From: Calliopum simillimum
Lineage: Eukaryota > Arthropoda > Insecta > Diptera > Lauxaniidae
Reading direction: 5' to 3'
Length of the DNA stretch: 64,000 nt
Assembly: GCA_951812925.1 (NCBI GenBank)
Contig: OX638370.1
Coordinates: forward strand, 37,513,948-37,577,947
Below the pieces are notes generated by a model. The model searched no databases. It worked only from the letters and a program-made list of their open reading frames with translations, and was not told where the DNA came from. Positions 1-12,467 of the stretch are shown piece by piece; the first letter of the stretch is position 1; the number at the start of each line of letters is the position of its first letter. The position numbers and the translations under genes were made by a program.

Positions 1-554
1 CTTTACAATTAAAAATGAAATTTGTAAACCAAAAAGCAACTAGGAAATATTCTATAAAAACGAATATTAGCGGTTCTTAAAGAATATTTCCTAAACGGTA
101 ATTTTTTCGTATAAACGAATCCATATTATTTGTTAAATATGTAATTCTTCACAAAATAGATCCTCATGCTATTTATTCTGCGACTCTTCGTTTTCATCAA
201 AAAGCTTTTGAAACGAAAAGTAATTGAAATCGCATGGATTCCGGAAGAGTCCTGCTAATTTTAATATCGTAAGTTTCCTTGCACATGGCGTATTCCATGG
301 CTGTCTGTTATTTTTCTCTATTTTAGGTTAATTTCAGTTTTTCAATAGCGGTATCTTTCGCTGCGTGACAACTCAAGAGTCTAATTTCTCAAGAGTTCCG
401 GTGACCTTCCTGAACGTTAGTCGCATAATTTAAGGCTAATGATTTTATTCATTTTTCAATTGAATATACATTAATTCAGTTATAAAACAAGCGCCTAAAA
501 TTACGCTACATTTTTAACGAAAATTCTGGTACAAATTAAGAACGGCCATTAAAC
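1..554. other. AT-rich, nothing recognised
   Basis: No ORF, repeat family or signal I can support. Confidence 0.5.
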
Positions 555-1037
555 TTACTGTCCTCAGTTTCTGAGTGAAATTTGGTTGCATTATAGCATT
601 TTGGATATTTTCCTTATAGGGGAGGTGCCACGCCCTCTTGTTTGAGTTCGCCTAGTTTATGATCAGAGCTTGCATATACTCTTTTTAGTGTCTGAGTGAA
701 ACTTTGTTGGATTATCTTGAAAAACGCCTTTAGTTTAGCATTTTGAAACTTTTGCTTAGTTATATGGAAGGTGCCACGACCTTTTGTTCGAGATCGGTTA
801 CGTTTTGAATATATTTTTTGTATGGGTAGTAGGCGTGTCCGTTAACCGTTTTTGCTCATTTTCAATCCCATGAGCTAACTTACGACAAAGCAACTGTGCC
901 AAATTTCATCTACGGACGGACATGGCTATTTCGACTCAGGCGATGACGCTGATCAAGAATATGTTTACTTTTCCATACTTGACACTTTTCCTTCTTCGCG
1001 TTAAAAACGGAAGGACAAAGTGAATATATTCTGGGAA
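555..1037 (+). repeat. Dispersed 'GTGCCACGCCC' repeat, copy 1 (truncated both ends)
   Basis: This copy contains the ~120-bp module (GGGAGGTGCCACGCCCTC, then GTCTGAGTGAAATTTGGTTG) and the 3' block with GACGGACATGGCTAT and GACGCTGATCAAGAATAT. The 5' start and the terminal hairpin are missing. Confidence 0.75.
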
Positions 1038-3185
1038 AGAAACGATTTCCAATACGTGGAAAAATATCCAAATTCATACTTTTCTAGTTTTCAAACTCGT
1101 GTCTTCCTTTGATTATTTTTAAATCATTTTTGAAGCTTAGTTAGTTTTGGGTGCCGTATGGCACCGCTTGGCAGTAATGGTTAACCTTCTGAGAAGATAC
1201 GGTTTATTTTTTTAAACCACACTCAGATGAATCTTCGGATTTAGCCCCTTTATTTACCTAAAAATCAAACCTGGTATGTACATATTGATTTTTCACGATG
1301 CATTCATTATAATCAAAAATCTTTAGTTTTTGGCCTTGAAAAGAATGTAGCTGCAAAATAACCTGGCCACAGGTTGATAAACAACACTCATGTCAGCAGG
1401 CGCCAACACCCACTTTAGACCTTTGCCAGTGTTGCCAGTTATTTTTGAGTGCAGACGCGCACAACTACCACGTGTTCTTTTTAATGTAACAGCACAAATT
1501 TACAAACATTACAGCAACAGCAACAACAAAAACTTTCTTGTATACCACCACGAAATCACGCGACATGAAAAATTTTCATTTACTCCTTTTTCTGCTGCTT
1601 CTTTTTCTTTTGCTGTTGTATTCTGCTGCTGCGCTGCTGCAATGCTGCATTGCCAACAACTTGTTTTTTTATTTGCTCTTTTTATGTGCGTCTCGCTCCA
1701 CATTTTGTTTTTATTTCATTGGAATTGCTACGAAAGTTTTCCCATTTTTAGATCTTGCCGGTTTCTGTTGCAGCAGACACAACAGCAGCAAAAACATTGG
1801 CGGCAACACCAATAATTTTTTCATTTTTTTTTTTTTGAATTTATTTTTAGTATTTTCTTCATTATCTTGTATTTCTCTTTGCTTGGAATGTCATTTTAAA
1901 AAGGCAACAGCAAACATTTCCCCTGAATCTCGTACGATACTCTCAGAAATTCCACTCCTCTCAATATTGCCATTCTTTTTCTCTTTTTGTTTGTTGTTTT
2001 GTGCGCTCTTTATTTTTTGGTTGCTCTGTGTGCTGCTGTGCTGCAATGCAAAAATAGTCACACTAGTTGTTGCACTGTAGGACAAAATGGAAATCTTAAA
2101 GTTTATTTTTATTGTTTAATCTTCAAGTTTTTACCAGTTTAATTTTCACATAAGATACTCTAGGGTCTGGCCAGACGCCATACGTATTCTGAATGCGGTA
2201 TTCATATGATTCTTAATCAAAAACACGGTTTTAATGTCCAACCCACAATAGATAAAACCGCTCTTTTGTTAAATATATGTGTCAAAAATATAGGTACTAT
2301 AATCCTCCTTGTGCCCGAAATTCGACCATTTCGAGTTGACTTCGAAAAGGCCACGGAACTGTAAACATAAGCAATCAAACTCTCATATATCACCATGTCT
2401 GCGCATTTTCTCTTTAGGGACATGGCACTGCTAACTTTAAAACAAACAGTTTTTAATATCCTTTCTTAAAGTACATTCTATAGAACGTAAGAGCGTTTTT
2501 TTCCTACTATCACAATAACTTTTCTTACGGTTAACCCTAATCCCATACCGAATTTCATAATATTTTTTCATTTAGGGGCGTGGCATCGCCCACTTAAAAA
2601 GAGTGAAAAACATTGTGAACTGCTCCTCTTTATAAACTTTCCAAAACAAATAGAAAATCAACATTATGTTGAGATAAAGGCATAAGAAACGGGACCGAAC
2701 CGATTTCGTTTGCCTATTTATGTAAAAGTGATTCTCCGAAAAATGTTCCATTCAATGTCCCGGGGTTCAAAACCATGTTTGAATTTAAAATTTGATATTT
2801 TATTTATTTAAAACAGATACTTAACAAAAGCTTCTGTACGAATAGCTTAAAATAGAAATATAATTCTAAATATTTAACTATGATGTTATAACATAAAGTG
2901 ATAAAAAATCATTCTTCCGCTTCATAGTGCACTTAATTTGCCCCTTTCTCATATTGCCATATTTTCTAATAAAAAACTTATACGACATTGTTTGCATACC
3001 TATATATTTCAGTAACTGTTTTTCTGTGTTAACTCCTCGAAAAAAAAATTAGTTTGTATTCAATTGACATACATAGAAGTTGTTACCTCATTTCAGACTA
3101 TCTCCGCTCAGTTTTTCTTATTCTAACTGCAAATTTTTAAAAAATTTAGTAAAAAGAGAACTGAAAAAGAAGAGAAAGAGGAAGC
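1038..3185. other. AT-rich, no supported gene
   Basis: Overlapping ORFs at 1390-2080 come from CTG/TTC-rich low complexity (Leu/Phe/Cys runs). A scrap of a GGGCGTGGCATCGCCC module is at 2572. Confidence 0.5.
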
Positions 3186-3275
3186 TCAGTTCTTTTTCAG
3201 CTCAGACAGTTTTGGTGTTTCGATAGTGAGTGTTAGTGTTTTTTTTTTTTTTTTAAGTGTGTGTCATTCTCCCTG
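3186..3275 (+). promoter_or_regulatory. Weak candidate core promoter and first exon
   Basis: An initiator-like TCAGTT at 3186 lies in a purine-rich stretch and is followed at 3275 by a consensus donor GTAAGTTATT. No TATA box was seen. This could be a non-coding first exon upstream of the Acsl ATG exon, but nothing links them by sequence. Confidence 0.12.
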
Positions 3276-3341
3276 TAAGTTATTTTTATATTGCTAAACA
3301 TATTCTTTTATCTTTAGATAATTAAATCAATTATAATTTTG

Positions 3342-3392
3342 TCATTCTACCGTCTAGTCATTCTCCCGTCTAGTCATTCTCCTGTCAAATTT
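3342..3392. repeat. Three tandem copies of GTCATTCT.C(C/T)GTCTA
   Basis: The 15-bp unit GTCTAGTCATTCTCC and variants occur three times in a row; GTCATTCTCC also occurs at 3262. Confidence 0.7.
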
Positions 3393-3504
3393 ACTCCGGG
3401 AGAATGGTTCTCTTACGATATAATGTTATTTATTAGTTAATTCATTAGAATTGTTGAGCTAATTTTCCTGTTTTATGATTAGGGGCTGTGTCAATAAATC
3501 TTTT

Positions 3505-3891
3505 TTAGGGTTGCCACCTGGTTATTTTCGAAAATCTTATTTAATTCTTACTTTTTTTTGACTAAATTGAAATTTTTGGTTTCAGAAACGCTCAGATAAA
3601 CTTTTTTAAAATTGCGCAAAACTTTCGTTGTTGCCACCCGCTTTTTTTGTTGGTTTTGTTTATACCATATTTCCGTTTGGTTGTCGTCAAAAATTTAAAT
3701 TCATTAAAGAAAAACAAAATTTAAACAAAAATTTCGAAAACAACCATGTAGAAACCCTAAAAATGTGTGTTGGAATTTAAAATAGTTTAAGCATATTGTT
3801 TCTAAAATTTTATTATATATTTTTTAAATATATTGCTTAAGCGAAACTTTCAATAAAAAGTCAATAAAAAGATCATATGGCAACCCTGAAA
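3505..3891. repeat. Possible small hAT-like element, ends AGGGTTGCCA
   Basis: TAGGGTTGCCACC on the left and TGGCAACCCTGA on the right are inverted 11-bp ends ~390 bp apart. No 8-bp duplication is visible, so this is tentative. Confidence 0.35.
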
Positions 3892-4797
3892 GTTTCTGTT
3901 CATTTTTCAAAAAGGTTCTAAAAATTAAGGTCATTATATTCTGTATCTTCAAATAAGGCATGTTTTGGTACATATTTCGGAGATTCACCCATAATGATCT
4001 TTTTTAAAAATATCTACAATATTTAACACCACAGTACAATCATTGTGCTCTAAATTAAATGAAAACTCAATCGCACCACATTTGAACCTGCTGCCGAAGA
4101 TTTTCATTTATTTTTCCATCTACAATATCAGGTCACGTTATGTGAATTGCATCGCGTGTTAATTTCATATACGAATTTCTCTTTCGTTTTTTCTTTGCTG
4201 TTTTTCTACTTCAAATGAAAAAACTAAATTCATGCCAATTTTCCTTTTTTTTTTTCATTTGTTCGTAAAATGAAGGTAAAATCACAAGTAAACGAAAGAA
4301 AAAAGTTCAATCACCACATGAAAACAAAAATAAGAAAAAAAAAAAAAAAATTTCATTTACTGTTTTGCCCATAACTACCATTTGAAGCCAACACGACCAA
4401 GTGTCACTTTTCCATGTGCCTACCTAGCTACCACCAAATGTACCCGTCGTGAGTACAAATCCAAGTACATTTTCAGTGCATTCTGTTGAGTTGACAGCTG
4501 CGGCTTTAACAGCTTTCAAATTAAGCGTCCGTTATAACTGTCAATTTGCAATTGTGAATTATTTGTTTGTTTTGTTTTGTGTATATATTTGTACTATTCG
4601 TCCAGTTACTCTTAACGTCAATTCACAATTCATCAATCTTTTTAATTTTACCCCTGAATATGCAGTTTAACTGATTTTCTTATTGGTATTCTTTTATTAT
4701 TAGAATATCGGATATACATAGGTAGCTCCAGTTGGGAATATAAACCAAATTGGTTTGTCAAGATTATCCAAAAAAATTCTAATACAAAAATGCTTTG
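3892..4797. other. AT-rich, no supported gene
   Basis: A 73-codon ORF at 4449-4670 has slightly richer composition but no family features. Confidence 0.4.
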
Positions 4798-5070
4798 CTA
4801 TAAGAAAGTTACATCAGCAAAGATGATTCCAGTTATTGGTCTATTAGAACCCATAGAGTACATGGGCATGGGAGTGGGCATTGTTTGGCCAAAAACTTCC
4901 CCAACGTCTGCATTACCAGAGAAGGCTTTTTTATGAAAGTCTCTCTGTTTACTGTCGCGACTTCTAGCTTGAACACTACTGGGCGAAAGAGCCATAGTCC
5001 TATCCCCGCTGGCCATTGTCGATTGCTGAGTCAGTCTGCGAATGACAGTTGTTTTCATTCTTATCGTCAA
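4798..5070 (-). CDS. Unrecognised 90-codon ORF of coding-like composition
   Basis: This ORF ends ~80 bp beyond the 3' end of the LINE at 5150. It encodes 90 residues with internal methionines, including MASGDRTMALSPSSVQ and a Met/Pro-rich TMPTPMPMYSMGSN. Its base composition (near half GC) differs sharply from the ~30% GC around it. I do not recognise the product. It may be a fragment of a real exon, a captured piece of a transcript, or part of an element. No splice sites stand out. Confidence 0.2.
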   Translation of the reverse strand: MTIRMKTTVIRRLTQQSTMASGDRTMALSPSSVQARSRDSKQRDFHKKAFSGNADVGEVFGQTMPTPMPMYSMGSNRPITGIIFADVTFL

Positions 5071-5149
5071 TGTCGCATCCGATTAAAATTTCATTTTCAT
5101 TTCGTTTATTCAGTCTTTGGATATACTAGTTCCTTACAGACTAGCAAAA

Positions 5150-6793
5150 AATAATAAATAACAGTTATATATATTTAAGAGAAAATAAAATTAAAATATA
5201 AATTACACAATAAATAAACTGCCAACCGATTTCTTAAAATTAAGTTTAGTTAAAGCAAAATCTAAACTATTGACAATAGATAGTTCATTATACAATAGTA
5301 AAGCTCTATTAATAGGTTCATTTAGTGTATATTGAGTTCTATGCAGTTGAGTATAAAATAAATTGAAATGTCGCAACGTTCTTGACGGAATATTGAATTC
5401 AACTTATTGTAATAATGGAGTACAATCAATTTTACCAGAAATAATGTCATGAATAAAGACAATGGAACTAATCTTTCTCCTCGATTCAAGAGATTGCAAA
5501 CCCAGAAGCATACATCTTGCATTATAAGAAGGCAAAGATACCTCGAAATTTAGAGACCTAAGTGCAAATCTAGTAAACGATTTTTGAATTCGTTCCAATC
5601 TAGAGGAATGACAATTATAGGAAGGATTCCAAATAAATGAAGCATACTCCAACCTTGACCTAACAAACGCACCATAAAGGCACAACAAGGTATGGGGATC
5701 TGAAAATTCAGAGCTATTCCTGCGCACAAAAGCCAGTAAAGAATATCCTTTAGGAATTATATAATTTAAATGGTCAACAAAGGTGAACTTAGAGTCAAAA
5801 ATCACACCAAGATCGCGAATTGAATTAACAACCTGCAAAGGAACATCAGACAGAAAATAGATAGAGCTCAAGCAATTTCTACACTTAGAGAAGGAAAAGG
5901 AAAAACATTTATTAATATTCAATGGTAAATAATTCTGTTTACTCCATAAAAACACATTATTAAGATCACTCTGTAAGACAGCAGACCCACCCACAGATAC
6001 TTTATTGAATAACTTCAAGTCATCAGCATAAAGTAAAAATTTAGCTACTTGTATATATTTACTTACATCATCAATAAATAAAATGAAAAATAGAGGGCTA
6101 AGAATGCTACCTTGCGGTACACCTGATGATGCCACAAATTTAAAAGATTTAACATTATTAATTTCCACAAAACCATTTCTATTTTTAAGGTAAGATTTAA
6201 TCCAATCCAAAAAAGCAGAGTGGCAACCCATTTTAGCCAATTTCGCAATTAAAGCATTACGACACACCTTATCAAAGGCTTTAGAAAAATCCGTATACAT
6301 AGATTGCATCAACTTGATTTCCTTGTTCAAATGATGAAATACAATATTTTGAAAAAATAGACAAGTTTGTCACCGTTGACCTACCAGCTACAAAGCCATG
6401 CTGCTCAGGACAAATATGACGCTTTGCTAAAAAGAATAACTTATTCTTTACAATACTCTCAAATAACTTAGAGATATTCGAGAGCTTAGAGATTGGTCTG
6501 TAGTTAGAAACATAATTTTTATTACCATTTTTAAAAACTGGTGTTATGGAAGCTATTTTCCATGCATCAATAAACAAGCCCATGGAGAGTGATTTATTAA
6601 AAATATCACACAGAGGCCCAGATAAAGCATGAGCACATTTAATAAGCAAGACAGATGAGAAACCATCAATATCTACTTTAACAGAACTTTTCATAGAAAT
6701 TAAAGCATTAAAAATATCAGTCTCAGAAAGCACTATAGAACCCAAGTCCAAAAAAGAGTCAATATTACTTAAAATTGCTTCATTAAACCAAGA
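5150..6793 (-). mobile_element. 5'-truncated non-LTR retrotransposon (jockey/CR1-like) with decayed reverse transcriptase
   Basis: Read on the minus strand, about 530 codons of a reverse transcriptase remain, from WFNEAILSNIDSF near 6790 to GSLFIV-stop at 5203. Motifs in order: NYRPISKLSNISKLFE, EQHGFVAGRSTVTNLS, YTDFSKAFDKV (motif A), SGVPQGSILSPLFFILFIDDV (B), LLYADDLKLF (C, catalytic DD intact), then the C-terminal LEYASFIWNP block. Two lesions are visible. A 4-bp duplication near 6298 shifts the frame just before motif A. An in-frame TAA at 5404 precedes the last ~66 codons, which continue in the same frame. The endonuclease domain is missing, so the copy is 5'-truncated. The clade call is by residue pattern only. 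Confidence 0.88.
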
Positions 6794-8080
6794 ATGTCAA
6801 GTAATATAATAGTATATACTGACACGATACACCCCACATAATCACAACTTACCGGCAGACCGTTCTGGAAGGGGTAATTATGCAGAAAATGAAAATCACC
6901 AGTTGTTTTTTTTTTTTTTTGAATAAAGTTATGGTGTATGTATTGGGCATTTGAATCATCTTTTTCGTTCTCCAAAAAAGTTTGAATGTTAAAAAAATTT
7001 AATCATAACTACTACCAAATTGTACTTAGTCTACCTTTAAGATGAAATTACAAATGTGTTTCATATCGATTTATATTAAAAACTTTTATAGGGTTAATTT
7101 TAAGCACGATAGAACTTGAAACTGTAAAAAATAACACAAAAAATTAAATTGTAGTAAATCAAAATTTTTTTTTTATTCGGAAGATCAATACATGGCTCTA
7201 ACGTTTGAAAGCTATTTTGGGCGTTTGGACTATTGTGTGCGCCATAATAATCACGAAGACGACTTAAGTTGCACGAATGGACGACTGACGTCTGATTTTC
7301 AAAGTAAATTCTGTTAATTTCGTAGCTTCTTCAAGCGTGCGTCTATTTGTGATGATTTGTTAAAGTATACTGAAACAAATAACAAAAAAATGATCATAAA
7401 AAGTTAATTTTTTGTGTTATTTTCTACAATTTGAATATCAGTCTTAAAAAACACCCTTTATGTATAAAACAGTAAGAAATCTAAAATTTTTTTAATACAT
7501 TAACGCAAATCATAAATAAAAATGACCGTAGGGCTAAATACCACCTTTTCTATGTCATAGCTCGTCAAAATTTAATAAATGATAATATTATACATTAGAA
7601 AAATTTTTGGATTTATGGTTAACAGAAAAAATGTTTTACAAAGACTTAAGCAACAAACTTTCTACTGTTAATTTAACAGAATCAAGTTTGTAGCTTAAGT
7701 CTTTTTATATTACTATGTACATATTGCTTCATACAAAAATATAGTACTGCGTATTTGTTTAAATTAGCTTTACATGCGGATCGAAAGAGCTATAATTATA
7801 TATTAATTGTTTTCATACACTTGTTCAGAAATCAATTAGCATTAATTAATTTCAAAAAAATTTAAAAAATTAAATATTACGCAAAAGAATGGTCTGTAAT
7901 TTAAACTTGAAAATTGACATTTTATTAGATGCTTAATTCTAACGGTTTAAAAATAAACTTCGGTCTTCAAGGCTACATGTCAATAAAATTGTGTTATTTT
8001 AATATGTACTTTTACATACATATAATTACAAACTCGTATGTTGTACTACATGCGCGTGTAAAATAATTTGTAGTAAAAAT
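6794..8080. other. AT-rich, only the 63-nt hairpin
   Basis: Apart from the hairpin at 7641 I see nothing. Confidence 0.5.
7641..7703. ncRNA. 63-nt hairpin, precursor-miRNA-like
   Basis: AAGACTTAAGCAACAAACTT (7641-7660) pairs with AAGTTTGTAGCTTAAGTCTT (7684-7703) with one mismatch, and the loop holds a second palindrome CTGTTAATTTAACAG. Size and single bulge suit a pre-miRNA, but a tiny MITE would look the same. Expression is unknown. Confidence 0.25.
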
Positions 8081-8450
8081 TAGTAAGGGTATTATCTTAG
8101 GCCATGCCAAAAATTTAATACCCTACATTACATGGCTTTAAATAAGTCGCATAATTCAACTAGGTAGGTGCATATAATATGTCAAATAATGCTTTCATTG
8201 TAGGGTTTTCAGTTTTTGCTTGTCTTGTTTGTTACTTGCTTTTATCTGAACCAGCTCTTTTTTTTCTAGTACTTTTCCAAACTACTTCTAGTTGCATTAT
8301 CTACTAATTGCAAAATTTTAATCGATTCAAAAGGTGACGCTGTTCAATAATATAGATATATAATTACATATATAATTATCTTTACCCACTACGCTCTTTC
8401 TGTTACAAACCGAAGTACAAAATGAATATACCCTCAGCGTAGTAGGGTAT
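8081..8450 (+). repeat. Short variant of the dispersed repeat (copy 2)
   Basis: It starts TAGTAAGGGTATTATCTTAG and ends in the hairpin ATACCCT...AGGGTAT, but the GTGCCACGCCC modules between are absent and other sequence takes their place. It shows that the two ends define the family better than the middle. Confidence 0.6.
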
Positions 8451-9147
8451 AAAAATTCAATTGAATTCTAACCGCAAAAATAGCAAGTTTTGCAAAAGTA
8501 ATCTGTAAAGCCGTAAAACCGGTCGAACTATCACTTTGTGCTGTTATTCAAATGTTTTCGGTCTGTTAGCCATTAAGTTCGTATGGTTGCATGTGTTTTT
8601 TACTGCAAAGTCGGTGAATAGTTATATACATTTCTTACTACTTTGGATATGATGACGCTGCAACGTCTGCTAGGCATTATATGAATTAGTTAAATAGTTA
8701 ATTAAGGTGGAAAAGAAAAAAGAATTCTCGTTTTTTCTGTTAAATTTTTGTAATAAGCGAAAAAGCTTATTACGTCTTAATTGTGTTCCTTTATTCTACA
8801 TACATACATCAATAATCAAAACTGTCTTGGACTCCCTTTGACTTAAGCGAATGTAAGGCTCCACAGTAAAAGGGACCTTATCTTCTTCCATTAAAAAAAA
8901 TTTATAGGGGACCTAAAAATAAGAAATAGAGTACATTTTATCGGTTGTCTAGTCACTGCCTAGACATGTTCTGAGTATCATTAAATTTGAAACACCAATA
9001 AATGTTTTTACCCAACCTTTATCCCTTTTAAAAAATGGGCTTTATCTTGAACTTTTCAGTATAAGTCAGACCTGCCATTCTAGAGTAAAAATTTAAAAAT
9101 TTGGCCCGCGCATACAAAGTCGTGGCACCATGTAAAATAAAATCTAT
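8451..9147. other. AT-rich, nothing recognised
   Basis: A few bases (GGCCCGCGCATACAAAGTCG) near 9105 look repeat-derived but match nothing else here. Confidence 0.4.
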
Positions 9148-9757
9148 TAATGGTGTAACCTTTGGCCTGGCCAAACATTAAATACCCTACACTGCAGTAT
9201 TTGGAAAATTTCGCCTCTTGTCCCAATTCACCGAGTTTTTGCTCAGAGCGTACATATATAGTCCTTAGTATTTGAGTGAAATTTAGTTCGATTATCTCAA
9301 AAAACGCTTTCAGTGTATCGTTTTGAAGCTTTTGCTTATATGGGAGGTGCCACGCCCTATTGTCCGAATTCGCCCAGTTTTATCTAAGAGCTTGCGCTTA
9401 AAATTCGTATTTATGTGTATTTTGGTTTAATTGTCGTGAAAAATACTCCTAAAGTTGCATTTTGAATAATTTTTTTGAATGGGCGGTGGGCGTGTCCGTT
9501 GACCGATTTCGCTCATTTTCAATCCCACGGGCTAACTTTGACAACGGAAGCAGTATACCAAATTTCATTGGATTATCTGGCTCAGTTTTCCCAAAAAATT
9601 TATTTCCATGCACACCCAGCCTGCCAGCCAGACATGGCTATATCGACTCAGGAGGTGACGCTGATCAAGAATATATATACTTTTCTATATCTGCCACGCC
9701 TCCTTCTCTGTGTTGCAAACGGAAGGACGAAGTGAATATACCCTGGGTGTAGGGTAT
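9148..9757 (+). repeat. Dispersed 'GTGCCACGCCC' repeat, copy 3, near full length
   Basis: The 5' end reads GGTGTAACCTTTGGCCTGGC, then ATACCCTACACTGCAG. One to two internal modules follow, then GGGCGTGTCCGTTGACCG, GACATGGCTATATCGACTC and the terminal hairpin ATACCCTGGGTGTAGGGTAT. Apparent small ORFs across it are fortuitous. Confidence 0.78.
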
Positions 9758-9939
9758 AAAAAGAAGTTTTCAATTATTTGAAAATATTGGAAACAACAAT
9801 TTCACGTTTACCCTTACTTGTGAGTGCGATTTTCATTGCCGTTGCGTTGGCCTGAGAGGTCGAGTATGCTTTAAGTTGTTATATCTCATTTTAACGTAGC
9901 ACTAAATAAAATATAAACATTAATAAAATAAAAAAATAT

Positions 9940-10135
9940 ATCCAGCCAAGATTTTGCATAAAAGGGCCGTGATAATTTTTATATTTTTTAAGAAATGTAA
10001 GAATTACCCATATGTTGGGAATGTAGAGGGTTAAAATTTTCCACAAAAATATTCCTCGTAATATCTTGCATAAGTTTGCTGAACTCAATGTAATCATGTC
10101 GTGATGCACCTCCGATGAAAGGATCATATAGTGTA
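9940..10135. repeat. Dispersed 'TAACCCTCTACAT' repeat, copy 1 (inverted)
   Basis: GTAGAGGGTTAAA, AAATATTCCTCGTAATATCTTG and GATGCACCTCCGATG match, inverted, the sequence at 50090-50215. Confidence 0.7.
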
Positions 10136-10139
10136 ACAT

Positions 10140-11759
10140 GTTTATTTAACACAAGAATGCGTTAAAAGTGGAAAGGTTAATCGATTTGGAAAAAGGTTAA
10201 TTTGATTTGAAAACAGTTTATTTGAATCGAATAAACATCAATTTGGAGTGGAAAACCTTACTATAAAATTTTAAGCCTATGATTTGGAAGTATTGAATAA
10301 AAAATTTTAGAAAATTTTTGAAACACCTTAATGTAATATACAATAACAAGTTGTACAACTAATTCAAAACATAGTCAGCAATACTTGCGGCGTGCTCATG
10401 GCTAAAATTTCACTTGGTAATGAAGTTGAGAAAAAACCCCGTTTTGTTTTCTATGTAAATTGCAAATGTTTATAATCAGACGCGACTTTTCTTATTTTTA
10501 AGATTTAATCACTTTTTTTTTAATTTGTTATGCTCTCTCTGCTGTTTAAAAAAAAGCTTACATTACCCAGCGGTAAATGAGCGGAGTATGTAGTTTAAAA
10601 ATTCATTGATTTAATTTTGTAAAATTTAGCAAAAGTTTACTTGTTCGGCATGTGCATTCTGTAGTCGAGCTATCTATAAACGATCTCACTTTCAAACTAT
10701 TGCAGGTTTAAATCTAGAGTTAATTGCGGAATCAGAATTTTAGTTACTTTGATAATGGATTTGGATTCAACTTCGAATAATACGTTAACATACATCTGGC
10801 GAAAGTTCTTTCCATTTTTTTCTTGCTTTCATACATTCTTTAAGTACAACTAATCCAAATATACACGAACTTTGTAATCTCATATTTTTCCGTTTTCACT
10901 TCACGTGAAATGCCCCTAGAATGGAGTACATTATTACCTACAAATCGTGTAATTATTCATCTATTACAATCTATGTTATAATATATTTGCTGCTGGGTTA
11001 TTGGTAAAAGTCTTGAAAGTTTTACTCATAACATTCAGAAAGCGAGAGAAAGATAAGCGCATATCAAATTATATGGATTCCAGTGAAAGGTTCAATAACC
11101 AGCAATTTTTTTTGGATTAAGTTTTGTATTTATTTATTTGCGATTTGTTTACCTTCAGCATATTTGACATTTTTGTTGACAATATTTATTGCTTATAAAA
11201 ACTAACATTTGTATGCGTACAACGGCTGTATCATGCTGATTAGTTTCATGTCATAATATATGTATTTATAAGTTATGAGTTTCCGCCAATATTTTCATGA
11301 AAGCTTTTGCATAAAGAATTGCAGTTTTTGTTGCTTTCCAAACATAAGTCAATTTCATTGCAATGTTGGTATTTCCAATTCTTATCCATAATTATAAAAT
11401 GATGCATTTTTTAAAATCGGTTTTATCCATTTTAAAAATAGTTCAAATTGTGCTTATACATTTGGTTTTTATATATGTATTTTTCTTTTTGCTAAATTAT
11501 TATTGGATGCGGCACCGCTCTTAAAAACATTATTTTCGTGTTCTTCATGTAAAATGTATTTCGCAACCGTTCGTCTGAGCTGCTCCTGACATCAGAAGAA
11601 ATTTCAGATGTATTCACTCATAAATCTTTATAAGCCAATGTAAATTATATTTGCTCAAGACTTTTTGGTTTTGTGATAGTTTTTCTGGCCATCCACTACA
11701 TGTGAATTACCTATAATGCCTTGCTTTGCATGATTACATTCCAATACAGGTTTTTCACT
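10140..11759. other. AT-rich, nothing beyond minisatellite scraps
   Basis: Inverted scraps of the AAATCAAATTAAACC minisatellite at 10170-10260. Otherwise nothing. Confidence 0.5.
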
Positions 11760-12467
11760 CCCAAGTCAAGCCTTTTCCAAATCAAATAAATCATATTAAC
11801 TACAGTCAAATTATTTTTTTTTGCAAATCAAAATAAACCTTTTCCGAATTAAATCCAAATCAAATTGAACATTTTTTAAATCAAATTGAACTTTTTCGAA
11901 ATCAAATTAAACCTTTTCCAAATTCAATAAGCCTTGACTACGTTTAAAATAACACTTTTGCGAATCCGAACCAAAGTAAACTTTTCCAAATCAAATTGAA
12001 CCATTTTTAAATCAAATTAATCCTTTTTTAAATCAAATTAAACCTTTTACAAATCAAATAAACCTTATCTACTGCTAAATTTTTCAAATCAAAATAAACC
12101 TTTTCCAAAACAAATTAAACTTTTTCAAATCAAATTAAAGCTTTTCCAAAAAACATTAAAATTTTTCCAAATAAAATTTACCCTTTTCCGAATAAAATTG
12201 TACTTTTTTGAAATCAAATAAAACCTTTTTAAAATCAAATTAAAATTTTTCGGAATCACGCTAAACCTTTTCCAAGTTAAAAGAACCTTATCTACATTTA
12301 AATTAATCCTTTTGCAATTCAAAATCTTTTCCAAATCAAAGTAAACTTTTCCAAATCAAATTAAACCTTTTCGAAGTCAAATTAAACCTTTTTAAAATTT
12401 AATTAAACCTTTTCCAAATCAAATCAAACCTTTTCCTAATTAAATTAAACCTTTTCCAAAACAAATA
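11760..12467. repeat. Minisatellite, ~21-bp unit (left half)
   Basis: Degenerate tandem copies of AAATCAAATTAAACCTTTTCC, roughly 34 units. It resumes at 13858 on the other side of a hairpin element. Short related pieces also occur near 10170-10260 (other strand) and 19640-19860. Confidence 0.88.

Noticed and set aside
1390..2080. Overlapping ORFs of 141 and 180 codons
   Set aside because: Leu/Phe/Cys/Gln runs from CTG/TTC low complexity; open in several frames, no domain, no splice context.
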